NCBI RefSeq assembly: GCF_900112495.1
Contig: NZ_FOMA01000007.1
Span: 186,001-250,000, forward strand
Source of the DNA: Bacillus sp. OV322
GTDB lineage: Bacteria > Bacillota > Bacilli > Bacillales > DSM-1321
Length of the DNA: 64,000 nt
Reading direction: 5' to 3'
Under the pieces are notes generated by a model. It did not search any database. It saw only the letters and a program-made list of their open reading frames with translations, and had not been told where the DNA came from. The first letter of the stretch is position 1; every line of letters begins with the position of its first letter. The translations under genes and the position numbers were made by a program. Below are positions 8,869-18,050 of this stretch, in pieces.

Positions 8869-8902
8869 AAAAAAACTGTAACCTATTGGCTACAGTTTTT
8901 TT
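8869..8902. terminator. Bidirectional terminator between TerD-vWA and aldehyde dehydrogenase genes
   Basis: AAAAAACTGTA and TACAGTTTTTT pair around a 10-base loop; T runs follow on both strands. It touches the stop codon of the convergent aldehyde dehydrogenase gene. Confidence 0.75.
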
Positions 8903-10287
8903 CACTTCATTAACCGCCTTATCAGCTTAAGTCCATTTTTTGCAGAAGGATATCGGAAGGAAAAGTCAAAAGCAGTTGTTTGCCTTAATACACTTTTTGA
9001 GTGTGAGAAGGTTTCAAAGCTGTATTTTCCATGGTAGCTTCCCATGCCGCTTTCTCCTACGCCCCCAAACGGGAGATATGGGGTCGCAATATGCATGAGT
9101 GTATCATTCACGCATCCGCCTCCAAATGAAATGCGGATCATTATTTGCCTTTCTGTTTTCCCGCTTTTTGTAAACAGATACAGGGCAAGCGGCTTAGGAC
9201 GGCCGTTAACAAAATTAATCACCTCGTCCAGGTTCTCGTACTCCACTATTGGAAGAATGGGTCCGAAAATTTCTTCCGTCATGACAGTCGAGCCTGGATC
9301 CGGCTGTTCTAACAGAGTAGGTGCAATCTTAAGGGTTTCATCTGATGTTTCTCCCCCAAAAATAACTTTTCCATCATTTAAATATTCACAAATCCTGCTG
9401 TAATGCCGATCATTTACTATTTTGGAGTAACGGGGGCTTTCGAGAGGCCTTTCTCCATAAAACTCGATAATCGTTTCCTTTATAGCCCTTAGGAGATCCT
9501 GTTTTACTTTTTTGTGTGCCAGCAGATAGTCAGGTGCAATGCATGTTTGTCCTGCATTCGTAAATTTGCCGAAGACAATCCTTTTTGCTGCAAGAGCTAT
9601 ATTGGCATCTTCATGCACAATCACTGGACTTTTCCCGCCAAGCTCGAGTGTAACCGGTGTTAAATGTTTCGCTGCTGCCTCCATTACAACTTTTCCAACT
9701 GGTACGCTTCCAGTGAAAAAAATATAGTCAAAGTCCTCCTGCTCCAGCAGGGTCTGGCTTGTCGGCACACCTCCCTCGACAGCTGCAATATAAGAGGCAG
9801 GATATATGTGCTGAATAATTTCTTTAATCAGTAAAGAAACTGAAGGCGTCAATTCTGACGGCTTCACTACAGCTGTGTTGCCCGCTGCAATTGCGCCCGC
9901 GAGCGGGGACAGTGCAAGCTGAAAAGGGTAGTTCCATGGCGCAATAATTAAAGCTGTTCCGTACGGCTCCTTAATAACACTCCCCTTAGAGCCCGTATGT
10001 GTTAATGCAGTACGTACCCGCTTTGGCTTTGCCCACTTTTTTAAGTGCTTCATAGTAAAGTTGATTTCTTCATAGAGAATCCCTATTTCTGTTGAATATG
10101 ATTCAAGCTCCGATTTATTCAAATCCTCCGCAAGTGCCTGAATAATATCCTGTTCCCGCCTCTTCACTTCCTCTTTCAGCTTCTTTAACTGCTCCAGCCG
10201 GAAAGTCAGGCTTTTTGTTTCATTTGTGGCAAAAAAGAGCTTTTGTTCCCGGAGAATGTGTTTTATTTCATCTGCATATGTTTCCAT
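8902..10287 (-). CDS. NAD(P)-dependent aldehyde dehydrogenase, class-3 type
   Basis: 461 residues, full length for the short class-3/YwdH-type aldehyde dehydrogenases. Visible motifs: APWNYPF at 116-122 (catalytic Asn119), TGS at 192-194, the general base Glu215 in TLELGGKSP, and the nucleophile Cys249 in AGQTCIAPD. It oxidises aldehydes (probably medium-chain or aromatic) to acids in the cytosol. The last ~40 residues ([18 protein letters not shown]) form the C-terminal extension typical of this class. GGAGATGAT lies upstream of the ATG. It appears monocistronic. Confidence 0.92.
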   Translation of the reverse strand: METYADEIKHILREQKLFFATNETKSLTFRLEQLKKLKEEVKRREQDIIQALAEDLNKSELESYSTEIGILYEEINFTMKHLKKWAKPKRVRTALTHTGSKGSVIKEPYGTALIIAPWNYPFQLALSPLAGAIAAGNTAVVKPSELTPSVSLLIKEIIQHIYPASYIAAVEGGVPTSQTLLEQEDFDYIFFTGSVPVGKVVMEAAAKHLTPVTLELGGKSPVIVHEDANIALAAKRIVFGKFTNAGQTCIAPDYLLAHKKVKQDLLRAIKETIIEFYGERPLESPRYSKIVNDRHYSRICEYLNDGKVIFGGETSDETLKIAPTLLEQPDPGSTVMTEEIFGPILPIVEYENLDEVINFVNGRPKPLALYLFTKSGKTERQIMIRISFGGGCVNDTLMHIATPYLPFGGVGESGMGSYHGKYSFETFSHSKSVLRQTTAFDFSFRYPSAKNGLKLIRRLMK

Positions 10288-10404
10288 AATGATGTATCAT
10301 CTCCTTTAAAATCCGCTAACTGTTTATAGGTTTAAAGACTTGAACGAAGAATCCAGGAGAATCAGAATTTGCAATAACATTCTGAATCAGACTAATTCTC
10401 TTCT

Positions 10405-10578
10405 CTATTTTTTCAGCAAGCTGAAGCTTCTTACCATTGAACCGATGAACATAACTCCCGCTCCGCCAAGAAGTAAAATAAAAAACGTTTTTTTAGTAAT
10501 AATATCCATAGGATACAATAAGCTTCCTAGTATCGCGAGGGCGCCTAAACCGGATAAAATCCAACCTAGTTTTTTCAT
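10405..10578 (-). CDS. Small two-helix membrane protein
   Basis: The ATG at 10578 has AGGTGG 6 bases upstream, so the longer frame from 10638 is rejected. 57 residues: a basic start (MKKLGWILSGLG), a hydrophobic helix at ~5-23, a short PMDIITKK link and a second helix at ~32-50, then a basic tail. No family recognised. It lies upstream of the aldehyde dehydrogenase gene on the same strand, after a 117-bp gap. Confidence 0.6.
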   Translation of the reverse strand: MKKLGWILSGLGALAILGSLLYPMDIITKKTFFILLLGGAGVMFIGSMVRSFSLLKK

Positions 10579-10800
10579 AATTTCCACCTGCTTTGCATGT
10601 ATTCTAAATTTCTGGCTGTTAAAAATATGTATAACCATTCTGCTTCAAACAGCAATTTCTGCCATGAAATGATAATTACATTATACACCCCAAAGAAGCC
10701 CTTTTCTCTCTATAAATTGATTGTTTTATTTGAGAAAAGAGCCGCTATATTTGGTGCAGTAAAAGAATTTACAGCTTTTTGAAAAAACACTTCTATAATT

Positions 10801-11017
10801 AGGCTCTTTTCTTAAAGATTGTTGTTTTTTTAATTTGTTATGTGAGGCGTTCCCATTGTCAAGTCAGGTTGATTGGAGCATAAGGTGCGAGACTCCTGTG
10901 GGATTAGCGGGAAGGGGAGACCCCGCAGGCACAGCCGAGGAGACTCACCGCCCGCCCCGCGGAAACCGAGCATCCTGGAGTGAAAATCAACCACCTTGTT
11001 CCATAGCACCAACAGCC
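10801..11017 (+). mobile_element. MITE-like element, copy 1
   Basis: Left end AGGCTCTTTTCTTAAAGATT, right end AACAGCC; the core runs from GGTTGATTGGAGC to GGAGTGAAAATCAACC. Flanked by perfect 7-bp direct repeats, TATAATT (10794-10800 and 11018-11024). About 12 bases just before the right end are missing compared with copy 7. Confidence 0.75.
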
Positions 11018-11047
11018 TATAATTAAAATGATTATGGATTAGTGCTC

Positions 11048-11800
<753 letters not shown>

Positions 11801-12041
11801 TCACTTTATAAAGTATCTTATAGTTAGTATTCCATTTAGACTTTAGCATAAACAGAATGACTTTCATATCCGCATAATTAGAAAGATATATACCTAATTC
11901 CAATAATGCGTATATTTTACTTCCTTGCTCAGTAAATAATCCCTTTAGGTTTCAGTGATACCGATAGAAAAATGCCCATCTTTTTCATGTGGTTCATCCA
12001 AGTTTATTGAAGGCCTATTTGCCAATTTATCCTTTCAGAAA

Positions 12042-12086
12042 TTTTAATTAAATTTTAATACCATCTTAATAGCAATTGTTTATAAT
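12042..12086 (+). promoter_or_regulatory. Phased TTTTAAT repeats upstream of a TATAAT box
   Basis: TTTTAAT at 12042 and 12053 and TCTTAAT at 12064 recur at exact 11-bp steps on one DNA face, followed by TATAAT at 12081-12086 with no recognisable -35. This is the layout of an OmpR/PhoP-type activator promoter. The next gene is the membrane protein at 12219. Confidence 0.4.
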
Positions 12087-12218
12087 GAAAAAAATTATCT
12101 ATTCTGCATTGAATTCACAAGGAGCTGATTTTCCATTAAACCTGCAACTAATTCTTCGAAATCTAAAGGCTTTATTTCATCTTATATTCCTAATCCAAAA
12201 GAAAGAGTATTTACAAGT

Positions 12219-12707
12219 ATGGCATTGGCAGGGGCAGGTATCCTGCTGGCAGCTGGCCTATTGTTTACCTATGCTGACTATCACACTTTAATGGATAGTG
12301 ATACTCATTGGTATAAGGGTATTTTCAAACAGCTTGGATCTATAGCGAGGATAGGTTTCTTTGCAGCAGCAGCTGTTTACCCGGTTTTTCTGCTGCTAAA
12401 ATGGAAAAAGCTAAAAAAAGCTGAGTGGGGAAGTTTCAAACCAGGCAAGGTACTGCAGGTTCTGCGGAAGTGGCATACTCCCATTGCACTGGTTTCAGCG
12501 GCTCTGGTTTTGCTGCATGGCACATTGGCCATATTAAGGGGCTTTACCCTTGACTTTACTTATATGACAGGAATGCTGGGAGTAATTTTATTGGGGTTCC
12601 TTACTATTATGGGCTTTAAGCGTTTCAAAAGAAACGATAGAAAACTCCATTTTAAGCTTGCAATTGTGTTTATTCTTGTTTTTATGATTCATGCAACTTT
12701 TGCATAA
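12219..12707 (+). CDS. Four-helix membrane protein, cytochrome b561/ferric-reductase-like
   Basis: 162 residues with four hydrophobic helices. Two His-bearing segments (KWHTPIALVS...LLHGTLA near 90-110 and KLHFKLAIVF...MIHATFA at 143-162) are spaced as haem-b ligands would be in small b561/ferric-reductase-like domains, so membrane electron transfer is possible; this is an inference. The ATG at 12219 has only a weak ribosome site. The frame stays open 90 bases upstream with plausible basic codons (SYIPNPKERVFTS) but offers no ATG/GTG/TTG, so the true N-terminus is uncertain and may be damaged. Confidence 0.6.
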   Translation: MALAGAGILLAAGLLFTYADYHTLMDSDTHWYKGIFKQLGSIARIGFFAAAAVYPVFLLLKWKKLKKAEWGSFKPGKVLQVLRKWHTPIALVSAALVLLHGTLAILRGFTLDFTYMTGMLGVILLGFLTIMGFKRFKRNDRKLHFKLAIVFILVFMIHATFA

Positions 12708-12736
12708 ACAATTATTCAGACATAATATGTAAAAAT

Positions 12737-12778
12737 AAAAAGCAGCCTTTCCCTGAAAAACAGAAAGGCTGCTTTTTA
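12737..12778. terminator. Bidirectional terminator
   Basis: AAAAGCAGCCTTTC and GAAAGGCTGCTTTTT pair around an 11-base loop. It ends both the plus-strand membrane gene and the convergent permease gene. Confidence 0.85.
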
Positions 12779-14110
12779 TTATACGAACATATTAATTATC
12801 AATACTCCCGCAAATGCAACAAACGAAAGAATGGTTTCTAATACCGTCCATGTTTTAAATGTTTCTTTCACGGATAATCCAAGATATTCCTTGACCATCC
12901 AGAACCCTGCATCATTGACATGCGAGAACATCAGTGAACCAGCACCGGTAGCGATTACAAGCAATTCAAGATTGACACCTGACATATGCTCGATGACAGG
13001 GGAAACAATGCCTGCTGCAGTTGTTAAGGCAACAGTAGCTGACCCTGTAGCAATCCTGATCAATCCGGCAATAAGAAACGCTAATACAAGCGGAGACAGC
13101 GAAAGGTTTTCGGACATTTGAGCTATCGTCGTACCTACACCGCTATCAATCAAAATTTGTTTAAATCCGCCGCCGGCTCCGATAATCAGCAAAATTGAAC
13201 CTACAGGAAGCAAACATTCCTCTGTATAGCGTTTAAGCAGGTTTTTGTCCCTTCCCTGGCGGAAGCCAAGGAAATAAAATGCTGTAAAACACGCAATCAG
13301 AAGAGCGATAAGCGGACTGCCGATAAATCCAAGAAATTTAACAAAACCCGCTGCGAGATGCAAATATGGAGCAACTGCAGAAAGAACCATTAAGATGACT
13401 GGAAGAAGAATGATGAAGAAAGAAATACCTGTTCCAGGCAGCTTTTTGGCAGTTGCATTTACCCGGATCAATTCTGGCTCTCCTTCTGGAACAACCCGTT
13501 TATGGATCCAGCTGGCAAATATAGGCCCTGCAATGATTGCAGTAGGAATGGCAATGATTAAAGAATAAAGAAGCGTTTTCCCGACATTTGCATTGTAAAT
13601 TCCGATTGCAGCCATTGCTCCGGGATGCGGAGGCACTAGCCCATGGACAACCGATAATCCGGCAATAACCGGCAATGAAATCAGTAAAATATTTTGTTTA
13701 GTTGTTTTGTGTATGGAAATAACCAGTGGAAGCACAATCAGAATGCCTACCTCGAAGAAAACAGGAATACCAATGATAAATCCTGACAAAAGCATGGCCC
13801 ATGGCAGTTTTTTGACACCGAATTTACGGACAAAAAAGTCTGCAACCTGTATACCGGCACCGGACTCTGACATCATTTTTCCTAATATGGTCCCAAGCGC
13901 CAAAATACCGACAAGATGTCCGAGAACCCCTCCCACACCTGTCTCGAAGCCGCTTACAATTTTATCCCATGATAGTCCGGACACGATGGCCAGGAATAAG
14001 CTCGCAACGGTCAAACTAATAAATGCATGCCATTTCCACCATGACACACCTAAAATAACAATGGCGATAGAAAGCAGTGTAGCAATTAAATGGTATAAAT
14101 GTGTATCCAT
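12779..14110 (-). CDS. GntP-family gluconate/sugar-acid:H+ permease
   Basis: 443 residues from the ATG at 14110 (AAGGCGG 9 bases upstream; a TTG two codons earlier is too close). About 12 membrane helices; the GntP family hallmark is seen in GFIIGIPVFFEVGILI near residue 115 and in the LVPPHPGAMAA segment near 160. Members import gluconate or related hydroxy acids with protons. No kinase, dehydratase or GntR regulator lies beside it, so the substrate cannot be narrowed. Closest in style to B. subtilis GntP/YojA. Confidence 0.87.
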   Translation of the reverse strand: MDTHLYHLIATLLSIAIVILGVSWWKWHAFISLTVASLFLAIVSGLSWDKIVSGFETGVGGVLGHLVGILALGTILGKMMSESGAGIQVADFFVRKFGVKKLPWAMLLSGFIIGIPVFFEVGILIVLPLVISIHKTTKQNILLISLPVIAGLSVVHGLVPPHPGAMAAIGIYNANVGKTLLYSLIIAIPTAIIAGPIFASWIHKRVVPEGEPELIRVNATAKKLPGTGISFFIILLPVILMVLSAVAPYLHLAAGFVKFLGFIGSPLIALLIACFTAFYFLGFRQGRDKNLLKRYTEECLLPVGSILLIIGAGGGFKQILIDSGVGTTIAQMSENLSLSPLVLAFLIAGLIRIATGSATVALTTAAGIVSPVIEHMSGVNLELLVIATGAGSLMFSHVNDAGFWMVKEYLGLSVKETFKTWTVLETILSFVAFAGVLIINMFV

Positions 14111-14319
14111 GCGCAAATTCCGCCTTTCACTTAAAAAGTTACCACTGACTTATTGAATAATATTACAGTACAGTAAAAAATTCGTTATTATTTCTCGCTT
14201 AAATAGTTGAAAGCATTTTCAGCGGCTATTGAAATTATATGAAAAAAATTTTCTTTAATCAATTACTTTGTTCGAAAAAAATTTATTCATCCAGTTTTTC
14301 ATAAAATCTAAAAGAAAAA

Positions 14320-14339
14320 GACCGGAAATGCTTCCGGCC
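14320..14339 (-). terminator. Terminator after the small 14.4-kb gene
   Basis: On the minus strand GGCCGGAA, GCAT loop, TTCCGGTC, then TTTTTCTTTT. It lies 80 bp past the stop of the 54-residue gene. The rest of the 310-bp gap to the permease gene is AT-rich with no other signal. Confidence 0.7.
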
Positions 14340-14420
14340 TGTTCGGTGAACTATATATAACCAGGATGATAAAATCACACCCGGTATGTCAATTGGCATT
14401 GTAACAGCGAACAATTTTAA

Positions 14421-14585
14421 TTAAGCAGTAACGAGCTCTTTGCAGCTCTGATAGATCTCCATTAGTTCTCTATCGTCCATAACAGCAACTTCTGATTCTG
14501 TCATTCCAGTCATTGAGTCCAAAACGGCCCTCTCTTTTTGGAACCTTTCTCTCTCTTTTAAAAAATAATAACCAGCAACTAACAT
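14421..14585 (-). CDS. Small acidic protein, unknown
   Basis: Start chosen at the ATG with GGAAGGAG 9 bases upstream, giving 54 residues (MLVAGYYFLKERERFQKERA...). A longer frame reaches 14648 but its ATG has no good ribosome site. The protein is helical and charged (KERERFQKERAVLD) with a C-terminal VMDDRELMEIYQSC segment. No family recognised. It precedes a hairpin terminator and follows the broken ATP-grasp gene on the same strand. Confidence 0.5.
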   Translation of the reverse strand: MLVAGYYFLKERERFQKERAVLDSMTGMTESEVAVMDDRELMEIYQSCKELVTA

Positions 14586-14691
14586 TCTCATTCTCTCCTT
14601 CCATCTTACTAGAGTATTATCGACGGCTGTGAAGAGTTTTTTACCCATGATTCATTTTTTTCTTCTCTAAAAATCCATAAACTAAATGAAA

Positions 14692-15710
14692 TCAGGATAA
14701 TACAACCGACTTCTCTATGTATGTGGCCGTTACCCTTAAATTAGGGACTGGCACATCTGCACCACCTGTTGTGAGCAGCTTTACCGCAAGATAAGGGAAA
14801 TTGATCCCCGAGAGAGACGAAATATGCAGACCGCCAGACATCCGCGGATTAATCTCAAGCAATTTGGGAACACCTTTGCTGTACTTGACCTGAATATTAA
14901 ATACATATGGGATATTCAGCTCTTGGTTTATTTCAAGGGCAATCTGCATAAGCTCAGGCACATTTTCCAGGCTTCTTATTCTTCCGCCCGCTTTTTTCCT
15001 TGGAACGGCAGCCAGCAGCTTTCCATTGAATGCCAGGCAGTCGATGCTGTATTCATATCCTTCTAAATACTCCATGACTATCAGGCTATCAAATCGGGGG
15101 ACTGTCAAAAGGATCTCATACACATCCTCGTAAGCCATTTCATGGCTCAGATGGCCAAATAAATCCTTTATTGAATCCTTGCTGCCCCGAATGATGCGAA
15201 AGCCTTCACCGCCCCTGCCGCTGTCCGGCTTCAGGCACACTGTCTTCCCCTTCGCTTTCAGCATTTGGCATGCCTCGGCAAATTCCTTTGCGGTATTAAC
15301 TACCCTATACTCAGGCACCAATCTTGTCAAGGCATTGCGGCTGAAATTTTCATAGAGTTTTCCTTTATGTGAAATCATGTCCATAAGTGAATAATTATCA
15401 CTTACCAAAACAGAAATGCCCGCTGCATGGAACCTGCTGATAGACCCGGAAATCGCCAGAGCATGATGATAGGGAATAAAAATATTAATGTTATGTTTTA
15501 GGCAATAATCCAGGCAAAAATCAACATATTCCTCTCCTCCTCAAGTTCAGGTTCCGTTTCTGAGTGATCACAAACCTTAAAATAAACGGTATCTTCATTC
15601 GGATGGGTTCCATAGATTTGATAAGCCACACCATCGTCATTATATTTAATTGCCTCAATAAAATGATAAGCAGCAGAAAACCAGCGATTAAACCAAATTC
15701 TTTTTTTCAT
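14692..15710 (-). pseudogene. ATP-grasp protein gene broken by a frameshift
   Basis: Two overlapping frames form one gene. The upstream part (from ATG 15710) reads MKKRIWFNRWFSAAYHFIEA and ends in a run of Glu. The downstream part continues without start as EEYVDFCLDYCLKHNINIF, then the ATP-grasp domain with CLKPDSGRGGEGFRII and the ligand-binding LLEINPRMSGG. The junction is the purine run GAGGAGGAGAG near 15540, so a 2-base gain or 1-base loss of the repeat is the likely lesion. Intact length would be about 340 residues. ATP-grasp ligases join a carboxylate to an amine using ATP; the substrate is unknown. A sequencing error or reversible slippage cannot be excluded. Confidence 0.7.
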
Positions 15711-15783
15711 TGATTACTAATCCCTCTCTATGAAGTACTTCACTTCTATAATATTCCAAATATTCGTATAATTAAACATAAAA

Positions 15784-15813
15784 AAGGGAATCGGCACTTG
15801 TACCGATTCCCTT
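15784..15813 (-). terminator. Terminator of rpmE2
   Basis: AAGGGAATCGG and CCGATTCCCTT pair perfectly around an 8-base loop and are followed on the minus strand by TTTTTTA, 13 bases after the rpmE2 stop. Confidence 0.85.
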
Positions 15814-15825
15814 ATTCCATATATA

Positions 15826-16080
15826 TTAGTTTTCTTTATTTAAATTATATTTTTCAATGAATTTTTGGGCTCTGCCGCCTTGGTCGGCAAACTTCTGCCT
15901 GCCTGTATAAAAAGGATGCGTGTCTGAGCTGACCTCTACCTTCAATAGCGGATAGGTATTTCCATCTTTCCATTCAACAGTTTCCTGAGAAGTCTTTGTA
16001 GAGCCTCCTAAGAATGAATAGCCGCTGTTTGTGTCCATAAACACTACTTTCTTATAATCAGGATGTATGGTTTCTCTCAA
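15826..16080 (-). CDS. rpmE2: 50S ribosomal protein L31 type B (zinc-independent)
   Basis: 84 residues from the TTG at 16080 (reading [20 protein letters not shown]), which fits the family N-terminus and places GAGGTGA at proper spacing. An ATG one codon upstream is possible. The L31 Cys-x-x-Cys zinc ligands are absent, so this is the C-minus paralogue (YtiA type), which replaces zinc-containing L31 and frees zinc during starvation. In B. subtilis ytiA is repressed by Zur. A Fur-family operator overlaps the promoter here, consistent with metal control. Confidence 0.92.
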   Translation of the reverse strand: MRETIHPDYKKVVFMDTNSGYSFLGGSTKTSQETVEWKDGNTYPLLKVEVSSDTHPFYTGRQKFADQGGRAQKFIEKYNLNKEN

Positions 16081-16111
16081 CATGATCACCTCATTTTTAG
16101 ATTATATACAG

Positions 16112-16140
16112 AGTATAACCGGAATGATAACGATTATCAA
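16112..16140 (-). promoter_or_regulatory. rpmE2 promoter with Fur-family operator
   Basis: On the minus strand TTGATA, 17 bases, TATACT: a near-ideal sigma-A promoter. TGATAACGATTATCA (16125-16139) lies over the -35 and spacer. It fits the 7-1-7 Fur-family inverted repeat TGATAATnATTATCA at 13 of 14 informative positions. The gene context argues for Zur, the sequence itself is closer to a Fur box. Confidence 0.65.
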
Positions 16141-16470
16141 ATGATATGCTCCCCACATGATATTAAAATTGTCCAAAGTTCCATATCACTTACAGTTATA
16201 TATTCTTTCCCCTCAGGATCCAGAAATACATATATCATGCTTAAGGTACCTATTCCTTCTTCATGGAATGCTATAAGTTTTTCTATGGTTTTCAGTTAAA
16301 ATTTGTTCCTCATATAGTTCTGGCAGATATAACAAAGAATTAATCTTTAATTGAATTTTTCTCATCTTGCAATATTGATGTTATCCATCCTTTCAATTTT
16401 TCTTGAAAGAAGTTTTTATAAGCACTAAAAAAACAACTTGTCTTCCCTAATCTCGATAAAACCAGTTTCC
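16137..16470 (-). pseudogene. Decayed coding remnants, unidentified
   Basis: On the minus strand a ~50-codon open stretch without a start reads like real protein (EKLIAFHEEGIGTLSMIYVF, then LDPEGKEYITVSDMELWTIL) and stops inside the rpmE2 operator. Upstream, EYIEETGFIEIREDKLFF is open between stops. Base composition is more AT-rich than in the flanking genes. No family recognised; these look like pieces of one or two small lost genes. Confidence 0.35.
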
Positions 16471-16484
16471 TCAATATATTCGAA

Positions 16485-17165
16485 TTATTCACATTCTGAT
16501 AGTCCAATAATTTTATTTACATCATTAATCAATATTGGTTCACGAGAAAAAGTAATTAATGAAATAAGTCTAATAAAATCTGTATCATTGGTTTTATACT
16601 GAGACCAATTTTTCTCTAATAATCTATTAAAATTAAGAGTTAAATTATTTATTACTTCATTCTTTGCTTTTAAGTCCTTCAATTGTCTTAAAATCTCGGA
16701 AACATAGCCAGGCATTCCATCTCAAACATTATACCCATAATTAATTTCCTCTTTTGTTAGGAAATCGTTCAATAAAATTACCGTCTCTAGACGAGAGAAA
16801 AAAAGGAATTTGCATTGGAAAATAATCAAATTCGTAGTCCCTCCCTTTTACACTACTTAAAAGCATGTATATTCCGTCAATATATCCTTGTGGTATGTAT
16901 TTTAAATGCTTTCTTCCACTATTTTTGATGATAAACTATCTAAGCCAAAAATACTATGTAAAAAGGACCTTTTTTGTGCTTAGCTTGTTTACACAAATCT
17001 GAATATAACCTTCCAAAGAGCCGCTCTAATTCATATTCTTGTAAATTATCAATGTCAAAATTTGATACATGTTTTTTTATTCATTCACTACATGCAAATG
17101 CCAACTGTTTACATAACTCGGATAAAAATAAGACACTTTCGTTTTCCAATAATCATCCCCAATAA
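16485..17165 (-). pseudogene. Multiply frameshifted gene remnant
   Basis: Pieces in three minus-strand frames chain into one protein: FDIDNLQEYELERLFGRLYS (about 17060-16995), then HSIFGLDSLSSKNSGRKHLK and YIPQGYIDGIYMLLSSVKGR to FIERFPNK (about 16960-16755), then MPGYVSEILRQLKDLKAKNE to IIGLSECE (16715-16485). The joins need at least two frameshifts, and at least two in-frame stops are present. The last piece is the only intact frame (76 codons), and its ATG is probably not a true start. I do not recognise the family. Confidence 0.5.
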
Positions 17166-17274
17166 AAAATTTCCATTAGTAACTTTGTAACTAGTCCGCC
17201 CATTAAAGATTTTCTTTTATGTAGGGGTTCTAACACTCTCAATACAAAAGAGTCCCTTTGTAACTATAGCGAAC

Positions 17275-17440
17275 CGACTTTTCCTGTGGGTTTCCAGGAT
17301 CGGTTAGCCGTCTTGACTTTGCGCCCTTTTATCATTTAGGGATAACATTTACTACCTCGTGTTTGCAAGCATGTGCGGCTACTCTCCGAAAGGGTAGTCG
17401 ACTAATTTTGCGCAAATAAGGCAGATGACCTTGTCCGTTT
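17275..17440 (-). ncRNA. Structured RNA candidate, class unknown
   Basis: On the minus strand this 165-base stretch holds two related half-modules. One is GCGCAAAATTAGTCGACTAC followed by a GTAG-closed hairpin; the other is GCGCAAAGTCAAGACGGCTA followed by CCGA-CCTG...CAGG-TCGG nested pairing (17278-17310). Between them are GCAAAC and TTATC...GATAA. CAAAC, CGCAAAG and GGCTAA recall the class-I cyclic-di-GMP riboswitch, but the expected GNRA helix between the first two motifs is missing, so I do not assign that class. A TATACT on the minus strand just upstream (about 17450) could be the -10 box. The remnant gene lies downstream. Confidence 0.3.
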
Positions 17441-17512
17441 CGTTAATACAGTATAAATTAAAGTAAGCCGTATTAAGCCAAAACGACTCCGATACAGACA
17501 TTAACTCCTTTG

Positions 17513-17542
17513 AAAAGCGCAGCATAACACCTGCGCTTTTTT
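17513..17542. terminator. Hairpin terminator
   Basis: AAAAGCGCAG and CTGCGCTTTT pair perfectly around an 8-base loop with T6 on the plus strand. It isolates the RNA candidate from the tiny gene at 17652. Confidence 0.7.
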
Positions 17543-17651
17543 AGTTGCAAAAATGGACAAAAACCTTGTTAAAAAGCCCTGTCCGCCCGTGATTACTTGA
17601 ACATAGGATAAATTGAGTGACACCAAGAAATTACGCAAAGGGGTGGATAAA

Positions 17652-17753
17652 ATGGCAGATGGATATGGTGGAGGATTTGCTCTAATCGTAGTATTGTTTA
17701 TCTTGTTAATCATCATCGGATGCACTTGCATGTTTGGAGGATCCGGCTATTAA
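17652..17753 (+). CDS. YjcZ-family tiny membrane protein
   Basis: 33 residues: MADGYGGGFALIVVLFILLI, then IIGCTCMFGGSGY. It has a Gly-rich head, one membrane helix and a short Cys/Gly tail. This matches the YjcZ-type tiny proteins of Bacillus, expressed during sporulation and associated with the spore. GGGGTGG lies 6 bases before the ATG and a strong terminator follows the stop within 20 bases. It is too short for most gene callers but well supported by composition and signals. Confidence 0.85.
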   Translation: MADGYGGGFALIVVLFILLIIIGCTCMFGGSGY

Positions 17754-17770
17754 TCGATAACTGAATCATT

Positions 17771-17804
17771 AAAAGCCTATTAATTGCGTTTAATAGGCTT
17801 TTTT
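17771..17804 (+). terminator. Terminator of the YjcZ-type gene
   Basis: AAAAGCCTATTAA and TTAATAGGCTTTTTT form a 13-bp stem with a 5-base loop. Confidence 0.85.
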
Positions 17805-17873
17805 AATTCACAAAAAAACAAGCTGAAATATATCCGACTTAATCGATGCCACTGTTTAAACGAAACTTTTTTC

Positions 17874-18050
17874 CTAAAATATGCGTCTTCTACGGAATGA
17901 AAAAACGGCAGCTATAAAAATAAAAATGAAAGAAAAAAAGCGTCTCCTGAATCCGGTACGAATAAATACTCCCCGTGGTGGGTCAAAGGCTTCCATTATC
18001 CCACGATGCTCTCTTCCATCACAGTCCCTCACCACAACCTCGCGGCCCAT
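17874..18050 (-). CDS. Small basic protein, possibly 5'-frameshifted
   Basis: 58 codons from an ATG at 18050: MGREVVVRDCDGREHRGIME, then AFDPPRGVFIRTG, an Arg-rich FRRRFF and a hydrophobic Phe/Ile helix. The middle looks like small Bacillus proteins with a VVVRDxxGRxHRGI...RGVFI core (from memory, unnamed). The ATG lacks a good ribosome site. A neighbouring frame just upstream reads MPELMRPHG and would join if one C of GGGCCG (about 18046) were absent, so the start may be broken by a one-base insertion. Confidence 0.4.
   Translation of the reverse strand: MGREVVVRDCDGREHRGIMEAFDPPRGVFIRTGFRRRFFSFIFIFIAAVFSFRRRRIF

Noticed and set aside
12076-12291. 71-codon frame just upstream of the four-helix membrane protein
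   Set aside because: It overlaps the membrane gene out of frame. Its N-terminus starts at the TATAAT box region with no ribosome site.
13707-14156. 149-codon plus-strand frame
   Set aside because: Antisense to the GntP-family permease; Pro/Ser/Thr-rich composition typical of the reverse of membrane codons.
17275-17440. Class-I cyclic-di-GMP riboswitch
   Set aside because: Three short motifs fit, but the helix with GNRA loop between CAAAC and CGCAAAG cannot be drawn. Kept only as an unassigned RNA candidate.
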